Source: Micavibrio aeruginosavorus
Lineage (GTDB): Bacteria; Pseudomonadota; Alphaproteobacteria; Micavibrionales; Micavibrionaceae
Direction: 5' to 3'
Assembly (NCBI GenBank): GCA_016432265.1
Contig: CP066681.1
Coordinates: 1,204,342-1,268,341 of the forward strand
DNA length: 64,000 bases
Shown: piece after piece, positions 1 to 7,131 of the stretch
Numbering within the stretch: position 1 is the stretch's first letter
Layout of the letters: each line of letters starts with the position of its first letter
Translations under genes and position numbers: made by a program
Notes under the pieces: model-generated
Databases searched by the model: none
Seen by the model: only the letters and a program-made list of their open reading frames with translations
Told to the model about the DNA's origin: nothing

Positions 1-1
1 T

Positions 2-625
2 CTCGGCAGTATCGTGCGCTTTGACAGGGATCCTTATAGCTGGCGCAGCAAATCCAGCCAGCTTTTGAGGAAGAGGCAGTTGATGTGGGGCAGCGTTCTG
101 TTCCATGTCGGGATTCTTGTTATATTGGTAGGCCATGCCGTCGGCCTGCTGACGCCGATACAAGTTTTCGACGCTTTGGGGGTTTCTCACAGCTTTAAGC
201 AGGTTCTGGCCATGACCGCTGGTGGCATTGCCGGGGTATTCTGCCTTGCAGGGTTGCTTTTGCTGTTGCATCGCCGCCTGTTTGATCCGCGTATCCGGGC
301 GAACAGTTCGTTTGCCGATATCGCTGTCCTCGTGCTGCTTCTTGCGCAGCTTTGCCTGGGGTTGATGACGATTACCGTGTCCATGCACCACCTTGACGGC
401 CATGAGATGGTCAAGTTCATGGAATGGGCGCAGCATGTCGTCACATTCCGCGCCGGCGCCGCGGAGTTTGTCCGTGACGTTGATGTTATCTTCAAGCTTC
501 ATCTGACTTTGGGGATGTTTATTTTTATTGTCTTCCCCTTCACGCGTCTGGTTCATATCTGGAGCGCGCCTGTTTTCTATCTGTTCCGCCACCAATATCA
601 GATTGTCAGACGGAGAGAATCATGA
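2..625 (+). CDS. narI: respiratory nitrate reductase gamma subunit NarI (5' end outside window)
   Basis: Cytochrome b subunit of the membrane-bound nitrate reductase NarGHI. It takes electrons from quinol and passes them to NarH through two haems b. The reading frame is open from base 2, and the segment before the GTG at 14 (LGSIVRFDRDPYSW) still matches the family, so about 25-30 N-terminal residues lie outside the window. The hydrophobic helices, the FHVGILVILVGHAVG segment, and the HLTLG and FPFTRLVHIWS motifs with candidate haem-ligand histidines are typical of NarI. The stop overlaps the next start (ATGA), so this is the tail of a nar operon whose narGHJ should lie upstream. Family assignment is firm. 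Confidence 0.95.
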   Translation, partial: LGSIVRFDRDPYSWRSKSSQLLRKRQLMWGSVLFHVGILVILVGHAVGLLTPIQVFDALGVSHSFKQVLAMTAGGIAGVFCLAGLLLLLHRRLFDPRIRANSSFADIAVLVLLLAQLCLGLMTITVSMHHLDGHEMVKFMEWAQHVVTFRAGAAEFVRDVDVIFKLHLTLGMFIFIVFPFTRLVHIWSAPVFYLFRHQYQIVRRRES

Positions 626-1410
626 TGATTGAAGCTCCGGGCATAACCGTCAACGGAGTGAAGATTACCACGGATCAGATTAACGCCGAGGTTCAATACC
701 ACCCTGCGCCGTCTTTGGTTGACGCAAAGTATGAGGCCATGCAGGCTCTGGTGATCAGGGAACTGCTTATACAGCAGGCTGTTTCTTTGGGACTGTGCAT
801 ATCGAATGACGGCCACGAAAATCTGGACGATGTGATCGAGGAGCTTCTGGAGAGGGAAATCTCGGTTCCGGAGCCTGATCTGGAAACCTGCCAACGCTAC
901 TATGATAACAATAAAAAACGCTTTCATACATCTCCGTTGTTTGAGGTGTCGCATATTCTCTATCTGGCTCCGCCCGAGGATGAAAACGCCCGTGAGAAGG
1001 CTCTGGCGGCTGCGGAAAGCGCCCTGCGGGCCATACAAAAAGACCCCAGTATTTTTGAAGACACTGCGAGGCGGGATTCCGCATGCCCATCGTCAGCCGT
1101 GGGGGGAAGTCTCGGGCAGATTGGTCTTGGGCAAACTTTACCCGCCTTTGAGTCGGCGCTGCGGGGCATGAAAGAAGGTGAACTCTCTGCTGAACCTGTC
1201 CTGTCTTCTGTGGGCTACCATATTATCCGCCTGCATAAGCGGATTGACGGCCAGATGCTGCCGTTCGAGGCTGTTTCGGAATGGATAGAAGATCACTTGC
1301 GTATGGAAAGCTGGCAGCGCGCCTTCAGCCAGTATATCCAGATTTTGGCGGGTAAGGCTGAAATCAGCGGTTTCCGTTTCATGGGAGCTGACAGTCCTCT
1401 CGTTCAATAA
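622..1410 (+). CDS. parvulin-type peptidyl-prolyl cis-trans isomerase (PpiC/NifM-like), nar-linked
   Basis: 262 residues. The C-terminal half (about residues 105-215) is a PpiC rotamase domain with FEVSHILYLAPP, GGSLGQIGLGQTLPAFE and a GYHIIRLHKR end. The N-terminal half is helical, as in SurA/NifM-type chaperone arms. No convincing signal peptide is seen, so it is probably cytoplasmic. It overlaps narI by 4 bases. From general knowledge, a PpiC-type gene follows narGHJI in several denitrifiers (for example pseudomonads), where it is presumed to help fold or mature the nitrate reductase. The role here is inferred from that position. Confidence 0.85.
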   Translation: MMIEAPGITVNGVKITTDQINAEVQYHPAPSLVDAKYEAMQALVIRELLIQQAVSLGLCISNDGHENLDDVIEELLEREISVPEPDLETCQRYYDNNKKRFHTSPLFEVSHILYLAPPEDENAREKALAAAESALRAIQKDPSIFEDTARRDSACPSSAVGGSLGQIGLGQTLPAFESALRGMKEGELSAEPVLSSVGYHIIRLHKRIDGQMLPFEAVSEWIEDHLRMESWQRAFSQYIQILAGKAEISGFRFMGADSPLVQ

Positions 1411-1421
1411 GGAGGTAAGCC

Positions 1422-2600
1422 ATGCCCGTTGAGCCCGATCCATCGATTTTCGACCACCCATTCTGGGGGCGCGGATTCAGGCCGTTCTTTATGGGGGGTG
1501 GGCTCTATGCCGCATCCAGCATACTCATATGGGTGGGATTCTATGCCGGATATATAACGCCGCCGGATGTTCTGCCGGATGTTATTTCGTGGCACGCCCA
1601 TGAAATGATATACGGTTTTGTCATGGCGATTGTGGCCGGTTTTCTCCTGACGGCTGTGGCGAATTGGACTGGCGGCGCTCCTGTGCGGCAGATCCAGCTT
1701 ATGATTCTCTGCGTCCTTTGGCTCTCCGGGCGCATTGTTATGAATGTCGAAGGCCTTCCTGCATGGCTGGCCTATGGAACGGAACTTTTATTTATCCCGG
1801 CTTTGGCGATCAGCTTGTCTTTGCCTCTCTTGCGTAGCTGGAACACGCGGAATTTTATTTTCCTGGGGTTGCTTGCGATCCTTTGGGGGTGCGACATATT
1901 TTTCCTGCTGGGGCAGGATCGGATGCCTTTATATGCCGCCTTGATGGTGATCCTTGTGATGATCTCCTTGATCGGCGGGCGGATTATACCATCTTTCACG
2001 GTAGGGGCTCTGCGGCGTCTGGGCTATGAGGTTCGTGTGCAAGATCAGTATAATCTTGACAAGCTTGCGCTGCTGTCGTTGGCCGCATCTATCGTTTCGT
2101 TGATTTTTGCCGGGGTCAATTCTCCCGTTTTCGGGCTCTCTTGTGCGGTTTCCGCCATGATCCATGCTTTAAGGATGTGCGGATACCACAGTTTTCTTGC
2201 GTTGAAAGATCCGCTGGTGTGGATACTTCATGCCGGTTACGGATGGCTGGTTATCGGGCTTGCCATGCTAAGCCTGTCATGTTTTCAGATTGTCTCCGTT
2301 CAGGTGGCGCTTCACGCCCTGACGGTGGGGTGCATCGGCAGCCTGACTTTGGGGATGATGTGCCGGGTTACTCTGGGCCATACGGGGCGGAATCTTCTCA
2401 GCAACCCCGTGACGACATTCTCATTTATACTGATGCAGGCTGCCGCTGTTTTACGCGTAGCGGGGCCATTGCTACTGCCTGGTTATTATACCGTTTTTGT
2501 CGTTATATCCGGGATGCTGTGGTCGGTTTGTTTCTTGTTATATATACTGCTTTATGCGCCGATGCTGTGGCAGGCCAGACCTGACAGGCAGCCTGCGTGA
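1422..2600 (+). CDS. nnrS: NnrS family haem-copper membrane protein
   Basis: 392 residues, almost entirely transmembrane (about 12 helices). It starts with the family pattern HPFWGRGFRPFF and carries WHAHEMIYGFVMAIVAGFLL, whose histidines and methionine are typical of NnrS. NnrS proteins bind haem and copper and protect cells against nitric oxide during denitrification; they are usually controlled by Dnr/NnrR-type regulators. A strong AAGGAGGT ribosome site lies just before the ATG. The position after narI-ppiC and beside a Dnr-type regulator fits an NO-stress role. Confidence 0.9.
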   Translation: MPVEPDPSIFDHPFWGRGFRPFFMGGGLYAASSILIWVGFYAGYITPPDVLPDVISWHAHEMIYGFVMAIVAGFLLTAVANWTGGAPVRQIQLMILCVLWLSGRIVMNVEGLPAWLAYGTELLFIPALAISLSLPLLRSWNTRNFIFLGLLAILWGCDIFFLLGQDRMPLYAALMVILVMISLIGGRIIPSFTVGALRRLGYEVRVQDQYNLDKLALLSLAASIVSLIFAGVNSPVFGLSCAVSAMIHALRMCGYHSFLALKDPLVWILHAGYGWLVIGLAMLSLSCFQIVSVQVALHALTVGCIGSLTLGMMCRVTLGHTGRNLLSNPVTTFSFILMQAAAVLRVAGPLLLPGYYTVFVVISGMLWSVCFLLYILLYAPMLWQARPDRQPA

Positions 2601-2626
2601 AACGTTCGGGGAGGGTCAAATCCGCT

Positions 2627-3322
2627 TCAGCAGGGTTTGTCGCGGTCTTCGACGTCGCAGAAGGCGGCCAGGCGTCCTATTTCTTCAATAACCGCAACGC
2701 GCCCCTGCAGATGGACGCCGTGTGGCTCAAGCTTCTTGAAAGCGCGGGAGAATGTCTCCGGTTGAATATTCAGGCGGCGGGCGATCAGCGACTTATCGTA
2801 AGGCAGGGCGACCTCAATATTGCGTGTGGCGCCGGGTGGGCACAGGCGTAGCAGGAAAGTGCCGATACGTTGCGGCGCCTCGCGAACGGTCAGTTGCTCG
2901 ATTTGCTGTATCAAATAATGTTGCTTGGCGGCAATGGCTCCCAGAATGGAAATGGCCAGATCGCTGTCCGCGCGGATGGTTTCTACGAAAAGGCTGCGCG
3001 GGATTTCCAGCAAGGTTGTATCCTCAACGGCCTGAGCGTTGACGGGGTAACGCTGCATCGGGCCAAACACGGCGGCTTCGGCAAATGTTTCATGCGGGGC
3101 AAAGACATTGATAATTGATTCTTCGCCTTCGCGTGTGATGCGGTAAAGTTTGACCCATCCATCGATAATAAAGAAAAAGGAGGCTGCCTGATCGCCCATG
3201 GCGAACAACTCCTCTCCTTTTTCATAATGTCTGACAAGGCTTTTGCTGGCAAACAAGGCGACTTTCTCGTCATCCATGCCTGAGAAAAGTGCTGTTTTTT
3301 TCAAAGCGTTGGCAGTATTCAT
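2627..3322 (-). CDS. dnr: Crp/Fnr-family regulator, Dnr-type (NO/low-oxygen response)
   Basis: 231 residues. The N-terminal cyclic-nucleotide-binding-like beta barrel (about 15-125, with FFFIIDGWVKLYRITREGEE) leads to a dimer helix and a C-terminal HTH containing LNIQPETFSRAFKKL, closely matching Dnr of pseudomonads. It lacks the N-terminal cysteine cluster of Fnr, so it is not an iron-sulfur oxygen sensor. Dnr proteins sense NO, probably through haem, and bind FNR-like boxes. A perfect such box sits 12 bases upstream of its start. It is transcribed divergently from the moa operon and converges on nnrS. The identity of the signal is inferred. Confidence 0.87.
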   Translation of the reverse strand: MNTANALKKTALFSGMDDEKVALFASKSLVRHYEKGEELFAMGDQAASFFFIIDGWVKLYRITREGEESIINVFAPHETFAEAAVFGPMQRYPVNAQAVEDTTLLEIPRSLFVETIRADSDLAISILGAIAAKQHYLIQQIEQLTVREAPQRIGTFLLRLCPPGATRNIEVALPYDKSLIARRLNIQPETFSRAFKKLEPHGVHLQGRVAVIEEIGRLAAFCDVEDRDKPC

Positions 3323-3334
3323 ATTTATTCCCGT

Positions 3335-3348
3335 TTGATCTGAATCAA
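3335..3348. promoter_or_regulatory. FNR/Dnr-type operator (perfect palindrome)
   Basis: TTGATCTGAATCAA is an exact match to the FNR/Dnr consensus TTGAT-N4-ATCAA. It lies between dnr (minus strand) and moaA (plus strand). Its centre is at 3341.5. On the plus strand this places a TACAAT at 3371-3376 precisely where the -10 of a class II activated promoter belongs. On the minus strand the box sits 12 bases before the dnr start codon, where bound protein would more likely repress dnr than activate it. Confidence 0.88.
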
Positions 3349-3370
3349 ATGCTTACGTAATATCCGGCCT

Positions 3371-3376
3371 TACAAT
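3371..3376 (+). promoter_or_regulatory. -10 element of the moaA promoter
   Basis: TACAAT, one base from TATAAT. If the FNR/Dnr box is centred at -41.5, the transcription start falls near 3383 and this hexamer occupies about -12 to -7. The resulting leader would be about 125 nt, enough to contain the whole riboswitch downstream. Confidence 0.65.
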
Positions 3377-3400
3377 ATGATGAAACAGTTAGCCTGAGAA

Positions 3401-3505
3401 GGCCAAAACTCCGAGCTGCCGGGCCTAAGTTTCAATCGTTGAAATATGGCCCTTCAGCCGGGGTCGCGGGGGAAACGCCGCGGCCTCCCGTGTTGGAAAG
3501 GAGCA
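3401..3505 (+). promoter_or_regulatory. MoCo (molybdenum cofactor) riboswitch
   Basis: The leader contains ACTCCGAGC followed by GC-rich paired segments (GGGCC with GGCCC; the GGGGGAAACGCC region) and ends GGCCTCCCGTGTTGGAAAGG plus AG, the characteristic 3' part of the Moco RNA motif found before moaA. CTCC at 3409-3412 can pair with GGAG at 3500-3503. That GGAG is also the Shine-Dalgarno sequence of moaA, 5 bases from its ATG. Ligand-stabilised folding would therefore hide the ribosome site. Recognition is by eye; a covariance-model search was not possible. Confidence 0.85.
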
Positions 3506-3508
3506 ACC

Positions 3509-4498
3509 ATGAATCATCCACCCCTGATCGGGGATCGCTTCGGTCGGCGCTTTCCTTATCTGCGCCTTTCGGTAACGGACGTTTGCAACTTCAGGTGCTC
3601 GTACTGCCTGCCCGATGGCTATCAAAAGGCTCATAATGATGAGTTTATAACTGTGGCTGAAACCGGCAGGCTGGTGAAGGCCTTTGCCGGGCTGGGTACA
3701 TGGAAGATCCGCCTGACCGGGGGCGAGCCGACGGTCAGGCCTGATTTTGTGTCTCTGGCGGAAACAGTGTCGTCGACCCCTGGCATCAGGCGCGTCGCTT
3801 TCACGACTAACGGCTACAAGCTGCCCGAGCGGGCGCGGAGTTACTATGCCTCCGGATTGCGCGCTATCAACATCAGCATAGACTCCCTTGACCCGCGCAG
3901 ATTTCATGAAATTACAGGCCATAACCGTCTGTTTGAGGTTGTTGAGGGTGTCAATGCGGCTTTGAATGTCGGCTTCGAAAGCGTCAAGATCAATACGGTG
4001 TTGCTGAAAGGGCTGAACGACGATGAACTGGATGGATTTCTGGCGTTCGTGGAGAGCAGGCCCGTGTCCTTGCGTTTTATAGAATTGATGCAGACGGGCG
4101 ATAACCTTTCCTATTTTCGCAAGCATCATATCCCCGCCGCCGTCATTCGCAGCAAGCTGGCGGAGCGTGGATGGGCTTTGCAGGAGCGTGCTGAAGGCGC
4201 GGGGCCTGCCGTCGAATACGCTCACCCGGCCTATGCCGGACGTATTGGCCTGATCGCTCCGTATGCGAAGGATTTTTGCAATAGCTGCAATCGACTGAGG
4301 GTGTCTTCGCGCGGCGCCCTGCATTTGTGCCTGTTTGGCAGCGGGGGCTACGATTTGCGGCCCCTTTTGCAGGCTGACGACCAGATAGAGGAATTAAAAG
4401 ACAAAATTCTGAGCCTGATGCAGTTTAAGCGTTCATCCCATTTCCTGCACGAAGGGGATACGGGTGTTCGCCGGCATTTGGCTTCCATAGGAGGATAA
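3509..4498 (+). CDS. moaA: GTP 3',8-cyclase MoaA
   Basis: Radical SAM enzyme that starts molybdopterin synthesis by rearranging GTP to 3',8-cyclo-GTP. In the 329-residue protein the SAM cluster cysteines are C26, C30 and C33 (CNFRCSYC) and the second cluster uses C257, C260 and C274 (CNSC ... CLF). It ends in the usual GG. A longer frame opens at 3446, but that stretch encodes the riboswitch; the ATG at 3509 follows the riboswitch GGAG and begins a normal MoaA N-terminus. First gene of moaA-moaCB-moaD-moaE-mobA, and probably activated by Dnr and repressed by cofactor. Confidence 0.96.
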   Translation: MNHPPLIGDRFGRRFPYLRLSVTDVCNFRCSYCLPDGYQKAHNDEFITVAETGRLVKAFAGLGTWKIRLTGGEPTVRPDFVSLAETVSSTPGIRRVAFTTNGYKLPERARSYYASGLRAINISIDSLDPRRFHEITGHNRLFEVVEGVNAALNVGFESVKINTVLLKGLNDDELDGFLAFVESRPVSLRFIELMQTGDNLSYFRKHHIPAAVIRSKLAERGWALQERAEGAGPAVEYAHPAYAGRIGLIAPYAKDFCNSCNRLRVSSRGALHLCLFGSGGYDLRPLLQADDQIEELKDKILSLMQFKRSSHFLHEGDTGVRRHLASIGG

Positions 4499-4506
4499 GA
4501 AAGAAC

Positions 4507-5550
4507 ATGAGCAACACGGAAAAGAATATCATTGATTTTCCCGCCGACGATGGCGCGCAATTTCGTATGATCGATGTGGGGCGCAAAAGGGTGACGCGCC
4601 GGCGCGCTGTGGCTGAAGGAAAGATCACGGTGGGGCCCGTGGCGTTTGAAAAAATAAAATCAAAATCATTGCCCAAGGGCGATGTTTTGGCGTTGGCCGA
4701 AATGGCCGGTATTACGGGGGCCAAGAAAACCCCCGAGACGTTGCTGATGTGCCACAGCTTGCCCCTGGATCAAGTGACGATACATTGTGTTTTGGAGGCG
4801 CCTGCGTCAGTGCGCGTCTATGCGCAAGTAGCGGCGCATGCCAAGACCGGCGTAGAGATGGAAGCTGTGATGGCTGTGCAGGCGGCGTTGGCGACGATCT
4901 GGGATTTGACCAAGGGGACGGAACCTAACCTGCTGATCGGCGATATTCGTTTGCTCGTGAAAGAAGGGGGGAAAAGCGGTTTGTGGGTCAATCCTGACGG
5001 CATTCCGGCATGGCTGGCGGAGCAATTGCCTCCGGCGCGGCCGCTTGAAGGGGTGCCGGTAGCTGTCATCGTCATGAGCGACAGGGCGCACGCGGGCGTT
5101 TATGAGGATAAATCCGGGTCATGGCTGGTTGAAGAGCTAAAGGCCTCCGGCGCGCAGATTGCCGATTACAGCGTCATCCCTGATGATGAAAATATTATTT
5201 TCAGCACGATGCGAAGAGTATACGAACAAAAGCAACCCAAACTTATGATCATGTCCGGAGGCACCGGGCCGGGGCCGCGTGATGTGACACCTGAAGTAAT
5301 GCACCGCGCATGCGACAGGATATTGCAGGGTTTTGGCGAGATGCTGCGCCGTGAGAGCGCCGCTTATACGGATACGGCGTGGTTGTCGCGCATGGAGGCG
5401 GGGATGATGGGGAACGCGCTGGTTATGGCGCTGCCGGGAAGCCCGAAAGCGGTATTCGAATGCTGGGAGATTATAAGCCCGATCATCGCCCGTACCCTGA
5501 AAATGATTGCCACGCAAGGTTTTGAGAAGCAGGCAGGGGGCAAGCCATGA
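4507..5550 (+). CDS. moaCB: bifunctional MoaC-MoaB/MogA fusion
   Basis: 347 residues. Residues about 1-165 are MoaC, cyclic pyranopterin monophosphate synthase (LLMCHSLPLDQV, KTGVEMEAVMAVQAAL, with the conserved KSGLW end). Residues about 180-335 are a MoaB/MogA molybdopterin adenylyltransferase domain (VMSDRAHAGVYEDKSG, MSGGTGPGPRDVTPEV, ALPGSPKAVFECW). The fusion joins the second step of the pathway to the adenylylation needed before metal insertion. Such fusions are known in some proteobacteria. It follows moaA by 8 bases and overlaps moaD by 4. Confidence 0.94.
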   Translation: MSNTEKNIIDFPADDGAQFRMIDVGRKRVTRRRAVAEGKITVGPVAFEKIKSKSLPKGDVLALAEMAGITGAKKTPETLLMCHSLPLDQVTIHCVLEAPASVRVYAQVAAHAKTGVEMEAVMAVQAALATIWDLTKGTEPNLLIGDIRLLVKEGGKSGLWVNPDGIPAWLAEQLPPARPLEGVPVAVIVMSDRAHAGVYEDKSGSWLVEELKASGAQIADYSVIPDDENIIFSTMRRVYEQKQPKLMIMSGGTGPGPRDVTPEVMHRACDRILQGFGEMLRRESAAYTDTAWLSRMEAGMMGNALVMALPGSPKAVFECWEIISPIIARTLKMIATQGFEKQAGGKP

Positions 5551-5798
5551 AACAAGTGACGGTCAATGTGCGTCTGTATGGCGGATTTCGCAAATACAAG
5601 GATAGCGTCGATCTTTCCATTCCTGCGGGAACGCCGGTTTCCGCTGTGAAGGAATCGCTGTGCCAAGCTCTGGGGCCGCAATCGCGTGATCTGATCATGG
5701 ATTCTGTTGTGGCGAATGACCAGACAATTCTTCCGCAGGGATACGTGATCGAGGGCGATATGCGGCTTTCCATTCTACCGCCCGTATGCGGGGGTTGA
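5547..5798 (+). CDS. moaD: molybdopterin synthase small subunit MoaD
   Basis: 83 residues with a ubiquitin-like fold and the required C-terminal GG (PPVCGG). The terminal glycine is adenylylated by MoeB and thiocarboxylated, then donates sulfur to cyclic pyranopterin monophosphate in complex with MoaE. N-terminal VNVRLYGGFRKYKDSVDLSI matches the family. It overlaps moaCB (ATGA) and is followed one base later by moaE. Confidence 0.93.
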   Translation: MKQVTVNVRLYGGFRKYKDSVDLSIPAGTPVSAVKESLCQALGPQSRDLIMDSVVANDQTILPQGYVIEGDMRLSILPPVCGG

Positions 5799-5799
5799 T

Positions 5800-6294
5800 A
5801 TGGATCAGGCTTGCGATATAAAAGTTTCGGTTTCGACGGAGGCGCTCGACGCGAATAACGCCTGTGGTTTCGTGACCGATCCGGCGAATGGCGCGATCGA
5901 TATGTTCATTGGCGTTGTCAGGGACAATCATCTCGGGCAAACGGTTACAGGGATTACGTATGATGTCCATGAGACTCTGGCGGAGCGTGAGTTGATGTGC
6001 ATCTGCCGCGAGGCTCAGGGCATATGGCCGAAAACGCGTTATTTCGTTTCTCATTATCACGGCTATTTGCCGGTCGGCGGCGTCAGTGTCCTGATCGCCG
6101 TCAGCGCCCCCCACCGCGAGGAGTCTTTCGAGGCTTGCCGTTATGTGATCGAGGAGATCAAGAAACGCGCGCCTGTTTGGAAGAAGGAGCACTATGTCGG
6201 CGGCGAAAGCGAATGGCTGCCGGGGCATTCTTTGGTGATGCAGGGCGAAGAAGAACAGGCCGTCTGTTGCGGGAAATGCGGGGCGCATGGATAA
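5800..6294 (+). CDS. moaE: molybdopterin synthase catalytic subunit MoaE (cysteine-rich tail)
   Basis: 164 residues. The core carries NGAIDMFIGVVRDN, the catalytic-site region KKRAPVWKKEHYVGGESEW, and the histidine motif VSHYHGYLPVGG of MoaE. The protein extends past the usual end into QAVCCGKCGAHG, a CCxxC cluster not expected in ordinary MoaE, which could bind metal or take part in sulfur handling (inference). It starts one base after the moaD stop and overlaps mobA by 8 bases. Confidence 0.93.
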   Translation: MDQACDIKVSVSTEALDANNACGFVTDPANGAIDMFIGVVRDNHLGQTVTGITYDVHETLAERELMCICREAQGIWPKTRYFVSHYHGYLPVGGVSVLIAVSAPHREESFEACRYVIEEIKKRAPVWKKEHYVGGESEWLPGHSLVMQGEEEQAVCCGKCGAHG

Positions 6295-6799
6295 GATCGC
6301 GGGAATAGTGCTGGCGGGAGGGCGATCTTTACGGATGGGAGCCGATAAGGCTTTGCTGCCGTATAAGGGGCGGCCGCTTGTTTCACACATGAGGGGTATC
6401 CTGATACAGTCCGGCATACAAGATGTTTTCATCAGCGGCGATGTGCCTGGGTACGACTGCATTAGTGATGCGGTGCGTCATGACGGGCCGGCGCAAGCGA
6501 TGTATTATCTGCTCGAACGCTTTTCCACGGATTATGAAAGGCTGTTGTTTGTGCCGGTCGATATGCCCTTGATGCAGGTAAAAGCGCTGAGAGGGTTGAT
6601 CGCGCGGGAAGACAGCGTTTATTACGAAGGCTATCCGTTGCCCGCCTGCCTGAATACCGGTCGGGGAAACCCTGAGAGCCGCTCGGTGCGGGCCTTGCTG
6701 GATAGTATGGGGGCAAGAAGCGTTGTGTTACCTGCTGCGTACGACCGGAGTATGTCTAACGTCAACACCCCTGAAGATTGGAAGGCCATAGCATCATGA
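6287..6799 (+). CDS. mobA: molybdenum cofactor guanylyltransferase MobA
   Basis: 170 residues. The N-terminal nucleotide-binding motif VLAGGRSLRMGADKALLPYK is diagnostic of the MobA family. It transfers GMP to molybdopterin, giving the bis-MGD form that NarG and other DMSO-reductase-family enzymes need. FVPVDMPLM and NVNTPEDW are also conserved. The protein is slightly shorter than E. coli MobA. It overlaps moaE and the following small gene, so all appear co-transcribed. Confidence 0.9.
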   Translation: MDKIAGIVLAGGRSLRMGADKALLPYKGRPLVSHMRGILIQSGIQDVFISGDVPGYDCISDAVRHDGPAQAMYYLLERFSTDYERLLFVPVDMPLMQVKALRGLIAREDSVYYEGYPLPACLNTGRGNPESRSVRALLDSMGARSVVLPAAYDRSMSNVNTPEDWKAIAS

Positions 6800-7116
6800 A
6801 TTTAAGAATAGCAGAGAATAATTTTCGTTTTCGTATCACGCCGCAGGATCTTGAAAGGCTTTTGCGCGGGCAGGATGTCGACCAGCGTGTTTGCCTGGGC
6901 GCGCATTGCTTCACTTACCGGATCGCACCGGAAAGGCAGGGCGATCGTATAAAGCTTGAGATGGCGGTTGGCGGGTTCTGTCTGTCGGTGCCGCAGTCAC
7001 GGCTGATGGAATTGCGCGATATGGGGCGCTCGAAAGAGGGCCTGACCGTCATGCAGGGCGATGTGGAGATTTCGCTACAGATGGATATCAAAACGCAAAT
7101 GCGCAAGGCCGCCTGA
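6796..7116 (+). CDS. small conserved protein at the end of the moa operon (DUF7009-like)
   Basis: 106 residues starting at the ATG overlapping the mobA stop (ATGA). The N-terminus LRIAENNFRFRITPQDLERL resembles small proteins (DUF7009-type, MKIRI...RFRLT...E pattern) from memory; I could not check this. It is predicted to be beta-rich with no signal peptide, and C38 is the only notable thiol near the middle. Its tight coupling to mobA suggests a role in cofactor synthesis or delivery, but the function is unknown. Confidence 0.75.
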   Translation: MNLRIAENNFRFRITPQDLERLLRGQDVDQRVCLGAHCFTYRIAPERQGDRIKLEMAVGGFCLSVPQSRLMELRDMGRSKEGLTVMQGDVEISLQMDIKTQMRKAA

Positions 7117-7131
7117 ACTGGCGGCGCCGGA

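Noticed and set aside
3446..3508. Longer MoaA start 21 codons upstream
   Set aside because: That stretch is the MoCo riboswitch and its residues do not resemble a MoaA N-terminus; the ATG at 3509 follows a proper ribosome site.
3425..4324. Long minus-strand frame opposite moaA (299 codons)
   Set aside because: Antisense to a fully recognisable MoaA; GC-rich DNA gives such shadow frames.
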